DNA of 64,000 bases from RBG-13-68-16 sp041494245 (GTDB lineage Bacteria > Acidobacteriota > Thermoanaerobaculia > Thermoanaerobaculales > Thermoanaerobaculaceae): positions 62,001-126,000 of the forward strand of contig JBGQAK010000007.1 in the NCBI GenBank assembly GCA_041494245.1, written 5' to 3'. Under the pieces are notes generated by a model, which saw only the letters and a program-made list of their open reading frames with translations, was not told where the DNA came from and searched no databases. A program made the translations under genes and the position numbers. Each line of letters starts with the position of its first letter. The stretch's first letter is position 1. Shown here in pieces: positions 44,976-52,661 of the stretch.

Positions 44976-45879
44976 ACTCCTCCGGCACCGGCCAGACCTC
45001 CACGGCCAGCGGCGGCTGCAGGCCGAAGACGAAGACCCTCGACATCACGCGCGGCTGCGGATCCAACCAACGTTTCTGACCCCTGAGCCTCACCACCGGC
45101 GCCGCTTCGCCGCGCCAGAAGTCGGTCCCGCCGCGCTCGTCCTCCGTGGCCGTGGCCACGAACACCATCCCCTCCCCCCCGAACTCCAGCCAGAGGTAGC
45201 CCATCACCGGCCTCGGCAGCACGAACTCCCAGCCGCCCGGCAGCTCGCGCGCGCTCGAGCCGCCGAGCCGCACCGGGTCCTCAACGACCGTCTCGTCGAG
45301 GGTGCGCGGGTGCGGGAGCGGCTTCGGGTACCCCCACGGGAACCTGGGCGGCATCCCCCACGTCACCGGCACCGGCCGGTCGCTGGGATCGCTCGCGCCG
45401 AGGCTGAAGTGCGACCGCGCGACGAACGCCGGCCCGCTCACCAGGACGTTGCGGCCGACCCCGTCCACGTCGAGGGCGACGAGCAGCCCGCCGACCGGAG
45501 TCGGCGAGCGCACCTCGACCGCAATCACGTTGCTGCCCTGCCGCAGGAGGTGGCCCACGTCGTACAGGTCGAGCCTGAATCCGGGCCGGTTCCACCCGCA
45601 CGCCGCGGGCGAGCCGTTCAGGTACACCACGTACTCGCGGTCCCCGCAGACCTTCAGGAGCGCCCCGGGCGGCGGCGCATCGAGGCGCAGCGAGGCCACG
45701 AACATCGCGGGTTGGACGTGGACCGGGTCCAGGACGTCGGTGACCCAGATCCATTCGGCACCCCCGGTCAGGTGCGAAAGCTCCCGCTTCCAGAAGCCGT
45801 GCACCAGGTAGGCCACCAGCATGGCCCCGGCCGCGATGGCCAGGAGCAGGGCGCGCTGCCTGCGGACCTTTTCGTGCAC
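44890..45879 (-). CDS. Membrane-anchored protein with sugar-binding-like beta-sandwich
   Basis: A 329-residue protein with one N-terminal transmembrane helix (RALLLAIAAGAMLVAYLVHGFW). The first half resembles the galactose-binding/rhamnosidase N-terminal beta-sandwich: VYLNGSPAACG, LYDVGHLLRQGSNVIAVEVRSP. The second half is beta-rich and unassigned. GTG 45879 lies exactly 6 bases after an extended -10 (TGCTACACT), so the mRNA is probably leaderless. No catalytic residues of a glycosidase can be identified. Its 3' end overlaps the TPR-like gene on the other strand. Confidence 0.72.
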   Translation of the reverse strand: MHEKVRRQRALLLAIAAGAMLVAYLVHGFWKRELSHLTGGAEWIWVTDVLDPVHVQPAMFVASLRLDAPPPGALLKVCGDREYVVYLNGSPAACGWNRPGFRLDLYDVGHLLRQGSNVIAVEVRSPTPVGGLLVALDVDGVGRNVLVSGPAFVARSHFSLGASDPSDRPVPVTWGMPPRFPWGYPKPLPHPRTLDETVVEDPVRLGGSSARELPGGWEFVLPRPVMGYLWLEFGGEGMVFVATATEDERGGTDFWRGEAAPVVRLRGQKRWLDPQPRVMSRVFVFGLQPPLAVEVWPVPEEFSSAAPGVVPGSFGPVPRSRWTTRTRPG

Positions 45880-45885
45880 CGCGGG

Positions 45886-45894
45886 AGTGTAGCA
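45886..45894 (-). promoter_or_regulatory. Extended -10, leaderless arrangement
   Basis: TGCTACACT with 6 bases to the GTG start at 45879. It is back-to-back with the kdsB promoter, about 20 bases apart. Confidence 0.55.
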
Positions 45895-45914
45895 ACCCTG
45901 GCCCCCCGGGATGT

Positions 45915-45943
45915 TTGACAGCCCCGGCCACATGGCCTAAAGT
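45915..45943 (+). promoter_or_regulatory. Promoter of the kdsB-pyrG-kdsA operon
   Basis: Perfect TTGACA (45915-45920), 17-base spacer, TAAAGT (45938-45943). The predicted start is about 45950, leaving a leader of roughly 5 bases before the kdsB ATG. Confidence 0.65.
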
Positions 45944-45954
45944 GCCTCCACAGG

Positions 45955-46725
45955 ATGAAGACGACCCGCGTCCTTGCCGTGATTCCGGCGCGCTACGCCT
46001 CCACCCGCTTCCCCGGAAAACCCCTCGCCCTGATCGCCGGCAAGCCCATGGTGGCCCACGTCGTCGCACGCGCCCACGAGGCCTCGTGCTTCGCGGAGGT
46101 GATCGTCGCCACCGACGACGAGCGCATCGCGCGGGCGGCGGAGGCGGCCGGCGCCAGGCCGGTGATGACCGGGGAGTGCCGCAGCGGCACCGACCGGGTC
46201 GCCCAGGCGGTGCGGGGGATCCCCGCCTCCGTCGTGCTCAACGTGCAGGGGGACGAACCGGCGCAGGCGCCGGCGAACCTCCGCCTGCTGGCCGGCTTCC
46301 TGAGCGCCCACCCCGAGGTGCCCATGGGCACGCTCTCGCTTCCCGGCGTGCAGGCGGACCTTGACAACCCCAACGTGGTGAAGGTGGTGTGCGACCTCAC
46401 GGGGCGGGCGCTCTACTTCTCGCGCGCCGCGATCCCCTACCCGCGCAATCCGGGACCGAAGCTTGTCCGGCGCCATCTGGGGCTGTACGGGTTCCAGAAG
46501 GAGGCGCTGCTCGCCTTCGCCTCGTGGCCGGAAACCGAGCTGGAGCGCGCGGAGGGCCTCGAGCAGCTGCGCGCCCTCGCGCACAGCATGCCGCTGCACG
46601 TGCTCCCCGCTGCGGCGGACTCCATCGCGGTGGACGTTCCCGACGACGTCGCGCGCGCGGAGGCCGCCCTCGCCATGCTGACGCAAGAGAGGAAAGAGGG
46701 CAGAGGGGTGAGGGCAGAGCCATGA
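45955..46725 (+). CDS. kdsB: 3-deoxy-manno-octulosonate cytidylyltransferase
   Basis: Activates Kdo as CMP-Kdo for lipopolysaccharide inner core. The 256 residues have VLAVIPARYASTRFPGKPL, IVATDDERI, ECRSGTDRVAQA, VLNVQGDEP and YFSRAAIPYPRN. The last 15 residues (TQERKEGRGVRAEP) are encoded by purine-rich low-complexity DNA like the window's intergenic repeats and look appended. ATG 45955 follows a consensus-like promoter by 11 bases with no clear Shine-Dalgarno site. It heads an operon with pyrG and kdsA, consistent with CTP supply for CMP-Kdo. Confidence 0.95.
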   Translation: MKTTRVLAVIPARYASTRFPGKPLALIAGKPMVAHVVARAHEASCFAEVIVATDDERIARAAEAAGARPVMTGECRSGTDRVAQAVRGIPASVVLNVQGDEPAQAPANLRLLAGFLSAHPEVPMGTLSLPGVQADLDNPNVVKVVCDLTGRALYFSRAAIPYPRNPGPKLVRRHLGLYGFQKEALLAFASWPETELERAEGLEQLRALAHSMPLHVLPAAADSIAVDVPDDVARAEAALAMLTQERKEGRGVRAEP

Positions 46726-46804
46726 TCGACCGCGCTCTCGCACGTCCGTTTCTCTTCCCTCCTGTCTCTCCCCTGTCCCCCGACATCTTGAAAGGTGGAA
46801 CGTG

Positions 46805-48508
46805 ATGGCGACAAAGTACGTTTTCGTCACCGGCGGCGTGGTTTCGTCCCTCGGCAAGGGGATCACGGCCGCCTCGATCGGGGCACTGTTCGAGGCGCAT
46901 GGCCTCAAGGTCACGCTGATGAAGTGCGATCCGTACATCAACGTGGACCCCGGCACGATGTCGCCGTTCCAACACGGCGAGGTGTACGTCACCGACGACG
47001 GGGCCGAGACCGACCTCGACCTCGGCCACTACGAGCGCTTCACCAACATGGTGACTTCGCGCAAGAACAACCTCACGACCGGCCGGGTGTACCAGTCCGT
47101 GATCGAGAAGGAAAGGCGCGGCGACTTCCTGGGTTCCACGGTGCAGGTCATCCCCCACATCACCGACGAGATCAAGGCCGCCATCCGCGACGTGGCCGAT
47201 GACTGCGACGTCGTGATCGTCGAGATCGGCGGAACCGTGGGCGACATCGAGTCGTTGCCGTTCCTGGAGGCGATACGCCAGTTCCGTCAGGACGCCGGAC
47301 GCGGCAACGCCATCAACGTGCACGTCACGCTCGTGCCGTACCTCGCCGCCACCGACGAGCTGAAGACCAAGCCCACCCAGCACTCGGTCAAGGAGCTGCT
47401 CTCGATCGGAATCCAGCCGGACGTGCTGGTGTGCCGGGTCGACCGCCACCTCCCCGAGGAGATGCGCCGCAAGATCGCGCTCTTCTGCAACGTCGAGGAG
47501 CGCGCGGTGATCCCTGCCCGCACCGTGGACACGATCTACGAGGTGCCGCTCCGCCTGGCGGCCGAGGGCCTGGACGGGCTCCTGCTCGAGTTCCTCAACC
47601 TCCCCGCCGGGCAGCGCGACCTGGCCAGATGGCAGACGATCGTGGACCGCCTCCACAACCCCGCCCGCACCGTGCGCATCGGCATCGTCGGCAAGTACGT
47701 CAACCTGGTGGACAGCTACAAGTCATTGAACGAGGCGCTCCTCCACGGCGGGATCGCCAACGACGCCAAGGTGGAGCTGGTGTTCATCGACTCCGAGAAG
47801 CTGGAGGAAGAAGCGTACGTCGAGGAGCTCTTCCAAGTGGACGGCATCCTCGTGCCCGGGGGCTTCGGCAAGCGCGGCATCGAGGGGATGATCCGCGCCA
47901 TCGAGTTCGCGCGCGGCCACAGGATCCCTTACCTCGGCATCTGCCTCGGCCTGCAGACCGCCGTCATCGAGTTCGCCCGCAACGTGTGCAACCTCGAGAG
48001 GGCCAATTCCTCGGAGTTCGCCCAGGACCCGCCCTACAAGGTGATCTACAAGATGCGGGAGCTGGTCGGGGTGGACGTGATGGGCGGCACCATGCGCCTG
48101 GGCAAGTACCCCTGCCAACTCAAGCCGGGGTCGAAGGCCTGGGAAGCGTACAAGGCGGACACCGTCTGGGACCGCCACCGCCACCGCTACGAGGTCAACC
48201 CCGACTACGTCCCGATCCTGGAGCAGCACGGGATGCTGGTCACCGGGCGCTCCCCCGACAGGATCTTCGTCGAGATGGTCGAGATCCCGGACCACCCCTG
48301 GTTCGTTGCGTGCCAATTCCACCCCGAGCTGAAGTCCAAGCCGTTCGCGCCGCACCCGCTCTTCGTGGGCTTCGTCAAGGCCGCACTGAAGCACCAGGAG
48401 CTCCGGAAGGAGCACGAGGAGAGGCTGGCGTCTCAGGCCGGCGAGGTGTTCCAGGATTCGAAGCTCGAGCCGACGCCGGAATCCGGGAAGGTGCAAGGTG
48501 AGAACTAG
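46805..48508 (+). CDS. pyrG: CTP synthase
   Basis: Amidates UTP to CTP with glutamine. The 567 residues have the synthetase domain (KYVFVTGGVVSSLGKGITAASIG, KCDPYINVDPGTMSPFQHGEVYVTDDG, IEIGGTVGDIES-like VEIGGTVGDIES) and the class I glutaminase domain with nucleophile Cys in GICLGLQ and the His/Glu of CQFHPELKS. ATG 46805 is used; GTG 46802 is adjacent, and AAAGGTGG is 5-7 bases upstream. The C-terminus extends about 25 residues past the usual end. It sits between kdsB and kdsA, and overlaps kdsA by 11 bases. Confidence 0.97.
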   Translation: MATKYVFVTGGVVSSLGKGITAASIGALFEAHGLKVTLMKCDPYINVDPGTMSPFQHGEVYVTDDGAETDLDLGHYERFTNMVTSRKNNLTTGRVYQSVIEKERRGDFLGSTVQVIPHITDEIKAAIRDVADDCDVVIVEIGGTVGDIESLPFLEAIRQFRQDAGRGNAINVHVTLVPYLAATDELKTKPTQHSVKELLSIGIQPDVLVCRVDRHLPEEMRRKIALFCNVEERAVIPARTVDTIYEVPLRLAAEGLDGLLLEFLNLPAGQRDLARWQTIVDRLHNPARTVRIGIVGKYVNLVDSYKSLNEALLHGGIANDAKVELVFIDSEKLEEEAYVEELFQVDGILVPGGFGKRGIEGMIRAIEFARGHRIPYLGICLGLQTAVIEFARNVCNLERANSSEFAQDPPYKVIYKMRELVGVDVMGGTMRLGKYPCQLKPGSKAWEAYKADTVWDRHRHRYEVNPDYVPILEQHGMLVTGRSPDRIFVEMVEIPDHPWFVACQFHPELKSKPFAPHPLFVGFVKAALKHQELRKEHEERLASQAGEVFQDSKLEPTPESGKVQGEN

Positions 48509-49346
48509 CCACGCCCCAGCCGTCCGGCTCGCCCCAGGCGTCAGCGTGGGCCGCGGCCACCCCCTCGCCTTCATCGCCGGACCCTGCGTGATCGAGTCCG
48601 GCGAGCACGTCGTTCGCATGGCGGAGCTGCTGAAGCGGGTCGCCGGCGAGCTTGGATTCCCGCTGCTCTTCAAGGCCTCGTTCGACAAGGCCAACCGGTC
48701 GTCGCTCGCGAGTTACCGCGGGCCCGGTCTCGAGGAGGGTCTCGCCGCGCTCGCCGAGGTTAAGCGGGCGACCGGCCTGCCCATCCTCACCGACGTGCAT
48801 GAGCCCGCCCAGGCGGAGGCCGCCGCCGCCGTCGTGGACGTGCTGCAAGTGCCCGCGTTCCTGTGCCGCCAGACCGAGCTGCTACTCGCCTGCGGGCGCA
48901 CCGGCAAACCGGTCAACGTCAAGAAGGGCCAGTTCATGGCCCCCCACGACATGGGCAACGTGGTAGAGAAGGTGCGCTCCACCGGCAATCACGCCGTGAC
49001 CCTGACCGAGCGGGGCAGCTCGTTCGGGTACAACAACCTCGTCGTGGACCTGCGCTCCCTCGCGATCATGCGCGCCTTCGCCCCGGTAGTGTTCGACGTC
49101 ACCCACTCCCTGCAGCTCCCCGGCGGCCTCGGGCATGCCACCGGCGGAGCCAAGGAGTTCCACCTGGAGCTTGCGCGCGGTGCGGTGGCTGCCGGCTGCG
49201 ACGCGATCTTCGTCGAGGTGCACGACGACCCGCCCAAGGCGCTCTCCGACCCAACCACCCAGCTCTCGCCCGAGGAGTTCCGCACCCTCGTCACCCAGGT
49301 CCTCGCCGTCCGCCGCGCCCTCGACTCCGTTTCCCCGGGAGCGTAG
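48498..49346 (+). CDS. kdsA: 3-deoxy-8-phosphooctulonate synthase
   Basis: Condenses arabinose 5-phosphate with phosphoenolpyruvate to Kdo 8-phosphate. The 282 residues have FIAGPCVIESGEHVVRMAE, FKASFDKANRSS, PILTDVHEPAQ, VKKGQFMAPHDM and the late HDDPPKALSD. GFPLLFKASFDKANR and the Cys in AGPC suggest a metal-dependent type, though other residues would have to be checked. GTG 48498 overlaps the pyrG stop by 11 bases; AAGG is just upstream. The kdsB-pyrG-kdsA arrangement serves LPS core synthesis. Confidence 0.95.
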   Translation: MRTSHAPAVRLAPGVSVGRGHPLAFIAGPCVIESGEHVVRMAELLKRVAGELGFPLLFKASFDKANRSSLASYRGPGLEEGLAALAEVKRATGLPILTDVHEPAQAEAAAAVVDVLQVPAFLCRQTELLLACGRTGKPVNVKKGQFMAPHDMGNVVEKVRSTGNHAVTLTERGSSFGYNNLVVDLRSLAIMRAFAPVVFDVTHSLQLPGGLGHATGGAKEFHLELARGAVAAGCDAIFVEVHDDPPKALSDPTTQLSPEEFRTLVTQVLAVRRALDSVSPGA

Positions 49347-49368
49347 CCACGGACCTCGTCTCCGGGGC

Positions 49369-49400
49369 GTCATCCCGAGGAGCGTAGCGACGAGGGATCC
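49369..49400. repeat. REP-like palindromic sequence
   Basis: CGTCATCCCGAGGAGCGTAG continuing to CGACGAGGGATCC: an imperfect palindrome (ATCCC-GAG...CGA-GGGAT) of the kind dispersed in many high-GC genomes. Only one copy in this window. It follows the kdsA stop by 23 bases. Confidence 0.5.
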
Positions 49401-49779
49401 GGGAGGGGGAAAGACAAACGATCTCGCCGCGGCTGAGAGAGTCCACGCGACGTATGTCACTCGACTCCGTTGATCTATACTCGCGTCCTGAAATTCAGAG
49501 GCCAAGGTGTTCGCAACCCAGCGAACCAGCTTTGAGCGCGATGGCAGGCGCGGCCGCCAGATTGGGCAGCACATTGTCTGCTGCCTATCCCACCGATCCT
49601 GCGGCACTGGGGATGCTCGACAATGAAGGCAGGGGCGCAACCTTTCCGGGCCACACGCAGCGCACCGCCCGCCAAATTAGTCAGCACCGAGTGTGTCAGT
49701 CATGGGTTATGCTCCCACTCTATTCGAGCGTTAGGCGGCAGTCAGAGAGCCGAAGCATGTCTTCTCAAAGGAGACGCCG
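49401..49779. other. Lower-GC gene-free patch before the zinc-ribbon gene
   Basis: About 55% GC against roughly 70% around. Contains a TATACT box (49476-49481), an imperfect hairpin 49553-49615 with outer arms GCCGC/GCGGC and inner arms GGCAGCA/TGCTGCC, and GCGTTAGGC at 49728-49736, which resembles the 3' core of an integron recombination site but lacks a convincing partner. No ORF looks real. Confidence 0.45.
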
Positions 49780-49995
49780 ATGGCAAAGGTGAAGGAACTC
49801 CAGATTCGTTGTAGCCACTGTAAGGCTTGGTTCCGTTCCCCAATCATGTTCGGCGGTACCGACAGCTTCGACACCTCGACCCTGATTGGCAATCAGGTGC
49901 AGTGCCCTGCTTGCGGCAAGATGACCGGCTGCAACAAAGAGAACATGCGCGTGCATTTCGAGGGTGGGGGGTTCGTTGGCGACGAAACCGTTTAG
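49780..49995 (+). CDS. Small zinc-ribbon protein
   Basis: A 71-residue protein with two CxxC pairs, RCSHCKAW near residue 10 and QCPACGKMTGCNKENM near residue 42, i.e. a zinc ribbon with an insert (FRSPIMFGGTDSFDTSTLIG). ATG 49780 has AAGGAG 6 bases upstream, one of the best ribosome-binding sites here. Base composition (about 55% GC) and codon use differ from the neighbours, so it may be horizontally acquired. The 160 bases after it hold no gene. Function unknown; nucleic-acid or protein binding is plausible. Confidence 0.75.
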   Translation: MAKVKELQIRCSHCKAWFRSPIMFGGTDSFDTSTLIGNQVQCPACGKMTGCNKENMRVHFEGGGFVGDETV

Positions 49996-50158
49996 TAGCC
50001 GGCTTGATCGGGCCATACCAAGCCTGCTTCCTAACCGCCGCTTGCAGTGGAAGCAGAAGTTGCCCCGATAAATTAGACACTCTGACCTCACGCTCGAAGG
50101 GGTTCGGGATGGGCAGAACCAAGGGGCCGAAATCAAAAGCCTCGACCATGGGGCTGAC

Positions 50159-50548
50159 TTGATTCGATACGTACTCTCGCTGGTCCTGCTCGGTCACGGC
50201 GGGGCCCACCTCGTGGGGTTCGTGGTCCCGTGGCGGCTCGCCACGCTGAAGGAGATGGCGTACAAGACCACGATCCTCGGCGGCAGGGTGGACCTCGGCG
50301 CCGCTGGCATTCGTGTGGTTGGCGTGCTCTGGCTGCTTGCGGCCGCCGCCTTCCTCGCGGCGGCCGGCGCCTTCATCTTTCAGGCGCCCTGGGCGCTGCC
50401 GTTCACGGCGGCGGTCTCGGTAGTTTCCCTGCTCCTGTGCGCGATCGAGTGGCCGGAGGCGCGGATCGGGGTGTTCGTCAACGTCGGGTTGCTGGCGATC
50501 CTCCTCCTGGCCTCCCGGCTGGGCCTGCCGATTCAACCGGCACCGTGA
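50159..50548 (+). CDS. Four-helix membrane protein
   Basis: A 129-residue integral membrane protein with four hydrophobic segments: IRYVLSLVLLGHGGAHLVGFVV, IRVVGVLWLLAAAAFLAAAGAFI, LPFTAAVSVVSLLLCAIEW and VFVNVGLLAILLLASRLG. GHGGAHLVGF, with His residues in the first helix, is conserved in similar small membrane proteins I have seen but their function is unknown. The start is TTG 50159 with only GGGG at 5-6 bases; the true start is uncertain. Confidence 0.65.
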   Translation: MIRYVLSLVLLGHGGAHLVGFVVPWRLATLKEMAYKTTILGGRVDLGAAGIRVVGVLWLLAAAAFLAAAGAFIFQAPWALPFTAAVSVVSLLLCAIEWPEARIGVFVNVGLLAILLLASRLGLPIQPAP

Positions 50549-50603
50549 CGAGAAGGACAGGGGCCAGGCCCCTCCCCTGCGAAGTCCTGGTCTTCTCTGT
50601 GCT

Positions 50604-50628
50604 CTGTGCCCTGCGCCCTGTGCCCTGT
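50604..50628. repeat. Octamer tandem repeat, second copy
   Basis: CTGTGCCC/CTGCGCCC units identical over 25 bases to 23910-23934. They lie directly before the RmlC-like gene's promoter. Confidence 0.7.
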
Positions 50629-50642
50629 GCACTGCCGTCCTG

Positions 50643-50651
50643 TGCTAGCCT
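50643..50651 (+). promoter_or_regulatory. Extended -10 of the RmlC-like gene
   Basis: TGCTAGCCT, 9 bases before the ATG at 50661, so the leader would be only a few bases. It adjoins the octamer repeats. Confidence 0.45.
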
Positions 50652-50660
50652 TTCCTTGCC

Positions 50661-51221
50661 ATGGAGATCACGATCAAGGATCTGCTCGACGGCTTCGTCC
50701 CGGACAAGAAGAGCTACAAGAAGCCGGCACCGATCGCCGGCGTCGAGATCCTCGACCTCAAGAGGATCGTGGACGACCGCGGCCTCTTCCTCGAGGTCTT
50801 CCGCGGCAGGGCGACCCATCCCGGGAGCGAGAAGCTGGCCGCCTTCTTTTCCGGCGTCGGCCTCTCCCAGATGAACTACTCGCTGATCTCGACGGACGAC
50901 CATGTGAAGGGTCTGCACTACCACCTCAAGCAGAGCGACGTGTGGTTCTGCCCGCCCCCGTTCAAGCTCAAGGTGGTGATGCTCGACCTCCGGCGCGCCT
51001 CCCCGACCGCGGGCGCCACGCAGGTCGTCGTGCTGGGCGAGGGCCGCGATGCCCTGGTAAAGATCCCAGAGGGCATCGCGCACGGGTACCGGCCCCTGAC
51101 CGTCCCGTGCGGGCTCTTCTACATGGTGACCCGTTGCTTCGACCTCGAGGACCCCGACGAGTACCGCGTCCCCTGGGATCATCCGTCTGTGAAGGACCTC
51201 TGGACGGTCAAAAACGAGTAG
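50661..51221 (+). CDS. dTDP-4-dehydrorhamnose 3,5-epimerase-like protein
   Basis: A 186-residue RmlC-like cupin. Conserved features are DLKRIVDDRGLFLEVFR, QMNYSLISTDDHVKGLHYHLKQ with the active-site His (usually GLHYQ; here GLHYH), VKIPEGIAHGYRPL with the other His, and MVTRCFDLEDPDEYRVPWDHPS. The GLHYQ-to-GLHYH change and lack of rmlA, rmlB or rmlD nearby leave open a related sugar epimerase. It has no Shine-Dalgarno site and starts close to its promoter. A 94-base gap follows with more low-complexity repeats. Confidence 0.87.
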   Translation: MEITIKDLLDGFVPDKKSYKKPAPIAGVEILDLKRIVDDRGLFLEVFRGRATHPGSEKLAAFFSGVGLSQMNYSLISTDDHVKGLHYHLKQSDVWFCPPPFKLKVVMLDLRRASPTAGATQVVVLGEGRDALVKIPEGIAHGYRPLTVPCGLFYMVTRCFDLEDPDEYRVPWDHPSVKDLWTVKNE

Positions 51222-51315
51222 GACAGCAGACAGGGGTCAGGGATCAGCGAGAGGCAACTTCTGCTCCGTTAACTAATTTCCTCCGAGAATCTCCTCTTCC
51301 CTGTTCCCTGTCTCT

Positions 51316-52644
51316 CTATTGCGGCTTCCAGTCGTCCAGCAGGACGGGCCTGCCCCACCCGGCGCCGGCCCGGCCGGCGACCGCGAGGTCCCAGTCCATC
51401 CCGCCCGGGGTGAAACGCGGCACCCGGAAGAAGAGGAGCGTCCCGTCCGCAGCCGGCGTGGCTTCGAGGAGCGGGCGCCGCTGCGCGCCGGGGAGCCGCA
51501 CCTCCTGGACCACGCCGCCGGCAAACAACAGCTGCCGGTCCGCGCGGCAGAAGTAGAGCGTCTGGTTCGGGCCGAGCCGGGGCGCGTACTCCGGCCCCAT
51601 GGTGTTGATGCGCGGCTCCAGCATCTGGCCGGGCTTACCCTCCATGGCAAGCCAGATGTCGCTGCCGTTCGGGTCGTAGACCGTCCACACGATCGACTTG
51701 AGCTGTTTGCCGAAGCGCTGGCCGTCGCCGGTCATGGGTCCCCCGGCGAGATCCAGCTTCTCGAGCTTGCCCCATGGATTGCGCTCGTTCGCACGCTGGC
51801 TCCCGAGGAGCTGCTTCGACCCGTCGGCCGAGGTCACCTCGACCAGGCACGAGGTCTCGTCCTCGTTGACCCAGGTGATGCGGGCCTTCGCCTCCGGTGT
51901 CAGGCCGGGCAGGTCCACCGGCTGCGGGACGCCCCAGCCCTCCTTGCCCCGGGCCACCCGGTACGGGCGGAAGCCGCCCACGGCCCACGGCGCCAGCGCC
52001 CCTGCCCGGTCCCGCATGCCCGGCCGCACCGCACCGATCGGCTGGGCCTCTCTGGTCCCGATCGGAACACCGGGGATCAGCCCCGCCCCGAAGTAAACCA
52101 CCTTCCCGCCCCGCAGCGGGACCGGCGTCAGCTCGAGGCCGGCCGAGTTGATCTTCGCGGGGTCGGCCGGGGACGTGACCTCCGGGGGGAGCGCGCTCAG
52201 GGAGCGCGTCAGATAGCGGAGCTGGTAGGCCGAGAACAGGAAGAGCTCCGAGGCGTCCGCGGTCACGAGCTTGGTCCCGACCATCGCGGTGGTCCCCGGT
52301 ACCGGGTTCACCGCCACTTCCTGCCCCACCCGGAACTCGTCGAGGCCGCCGGCGCGCAGACCCGCGACGCACACAGTGTCCCCGGTCACGCGCACCTTCA
52401 CGGTGACGTCCTTGTCGAGCTGCGGGACTGTTCGCGCTTCCTTGCGCAGCGCGCCCTGCATCTGCTCGGGCAACGCCTCCCGGACCTCGACCTCCCAAAC
52501 TCCGGCTTCCCCGGGCACCTCCCGGATCGCGGTGATCCTGCCCAGGATCAGGCTGTCCGGCTGGGGCACCGGGGCGTTGGTGTCCTGCACACCACATCCG
52601 ATGGCCGTGAGAGACACAACGAGGAGGACAAAAAATCGGCGCAT
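51316..52644 (-). CDS. Large lipoprotein of unknown function
   Basis: A 442-residue protein with a lipoprotein signal (MRRFFVLLVVSLTAIGC, Cys at residue 17). The mature part has an OB-like beta region (DSLILGRITAIREV...VEVREALPEQMQ, KVRVTGDTVCVAG) and a C-terminal region with propeller-like strands (VWTVYDPNGSDIWLAM, LGPNQTLYFCRADRQ, DGTLLFFRVPRF). ATG 52644 has GGAG 6 bases upstream. It follows the nucleoside-transporter gene by 17 bases, so they share a transcript. Resembles TolB/PD40-like surface lipoproteins; function unknown. Confidence 0.78.
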   Translation of the reverse strand: MRRFFVLLVVSLTAIGCGVQDTNAPVPQPDSLILGRITAIREVPGEAGVWEVEVREALPEQMQGALRKEARTVPQLDKDVTVKVRVTGDTVCVAGLRAGGLDEFRVGQEVAVNPVPGTTAMVGTKLVTADASELFLFSAYQLRYLTRSLSALPPEVTSPADPAKINSAGLELTPVPLRGGKVVYFGAGLIPGVPIGTREAQPIGAVRPGMRDRAGALAPWAVGGFRPYRVARGKEGWGVPQPVDLPGLTPEAKARITWVNEDETSCLVEVTSADGSKQLLGSQRANERNPWGKLEKLDLAGGPMTGDGQRFGKQLKSIVWTVYDPNGSDIWLAMEGKPGQMLEPRINTMGPEYAPRLGPNQTLYFCRADRQLLFAGGVVQEVRLPGAQRRPLLEATPAADGTLLFFRVPRFTPGGMDWDLAVAGRAGAGWGRPVLLDDWKPQ

Positions 52645-52661
52645 GTATGGCTCCAATCTCA

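Noticed and set aside
50029..50090. A 59-base attC-like site after the zinc-ribbon gene (TCCTAAC ... ATTAGAC)
   Set aside because: The key G of the recombination core is A and inner arms do not pair; kept only as a hint in the island finding.
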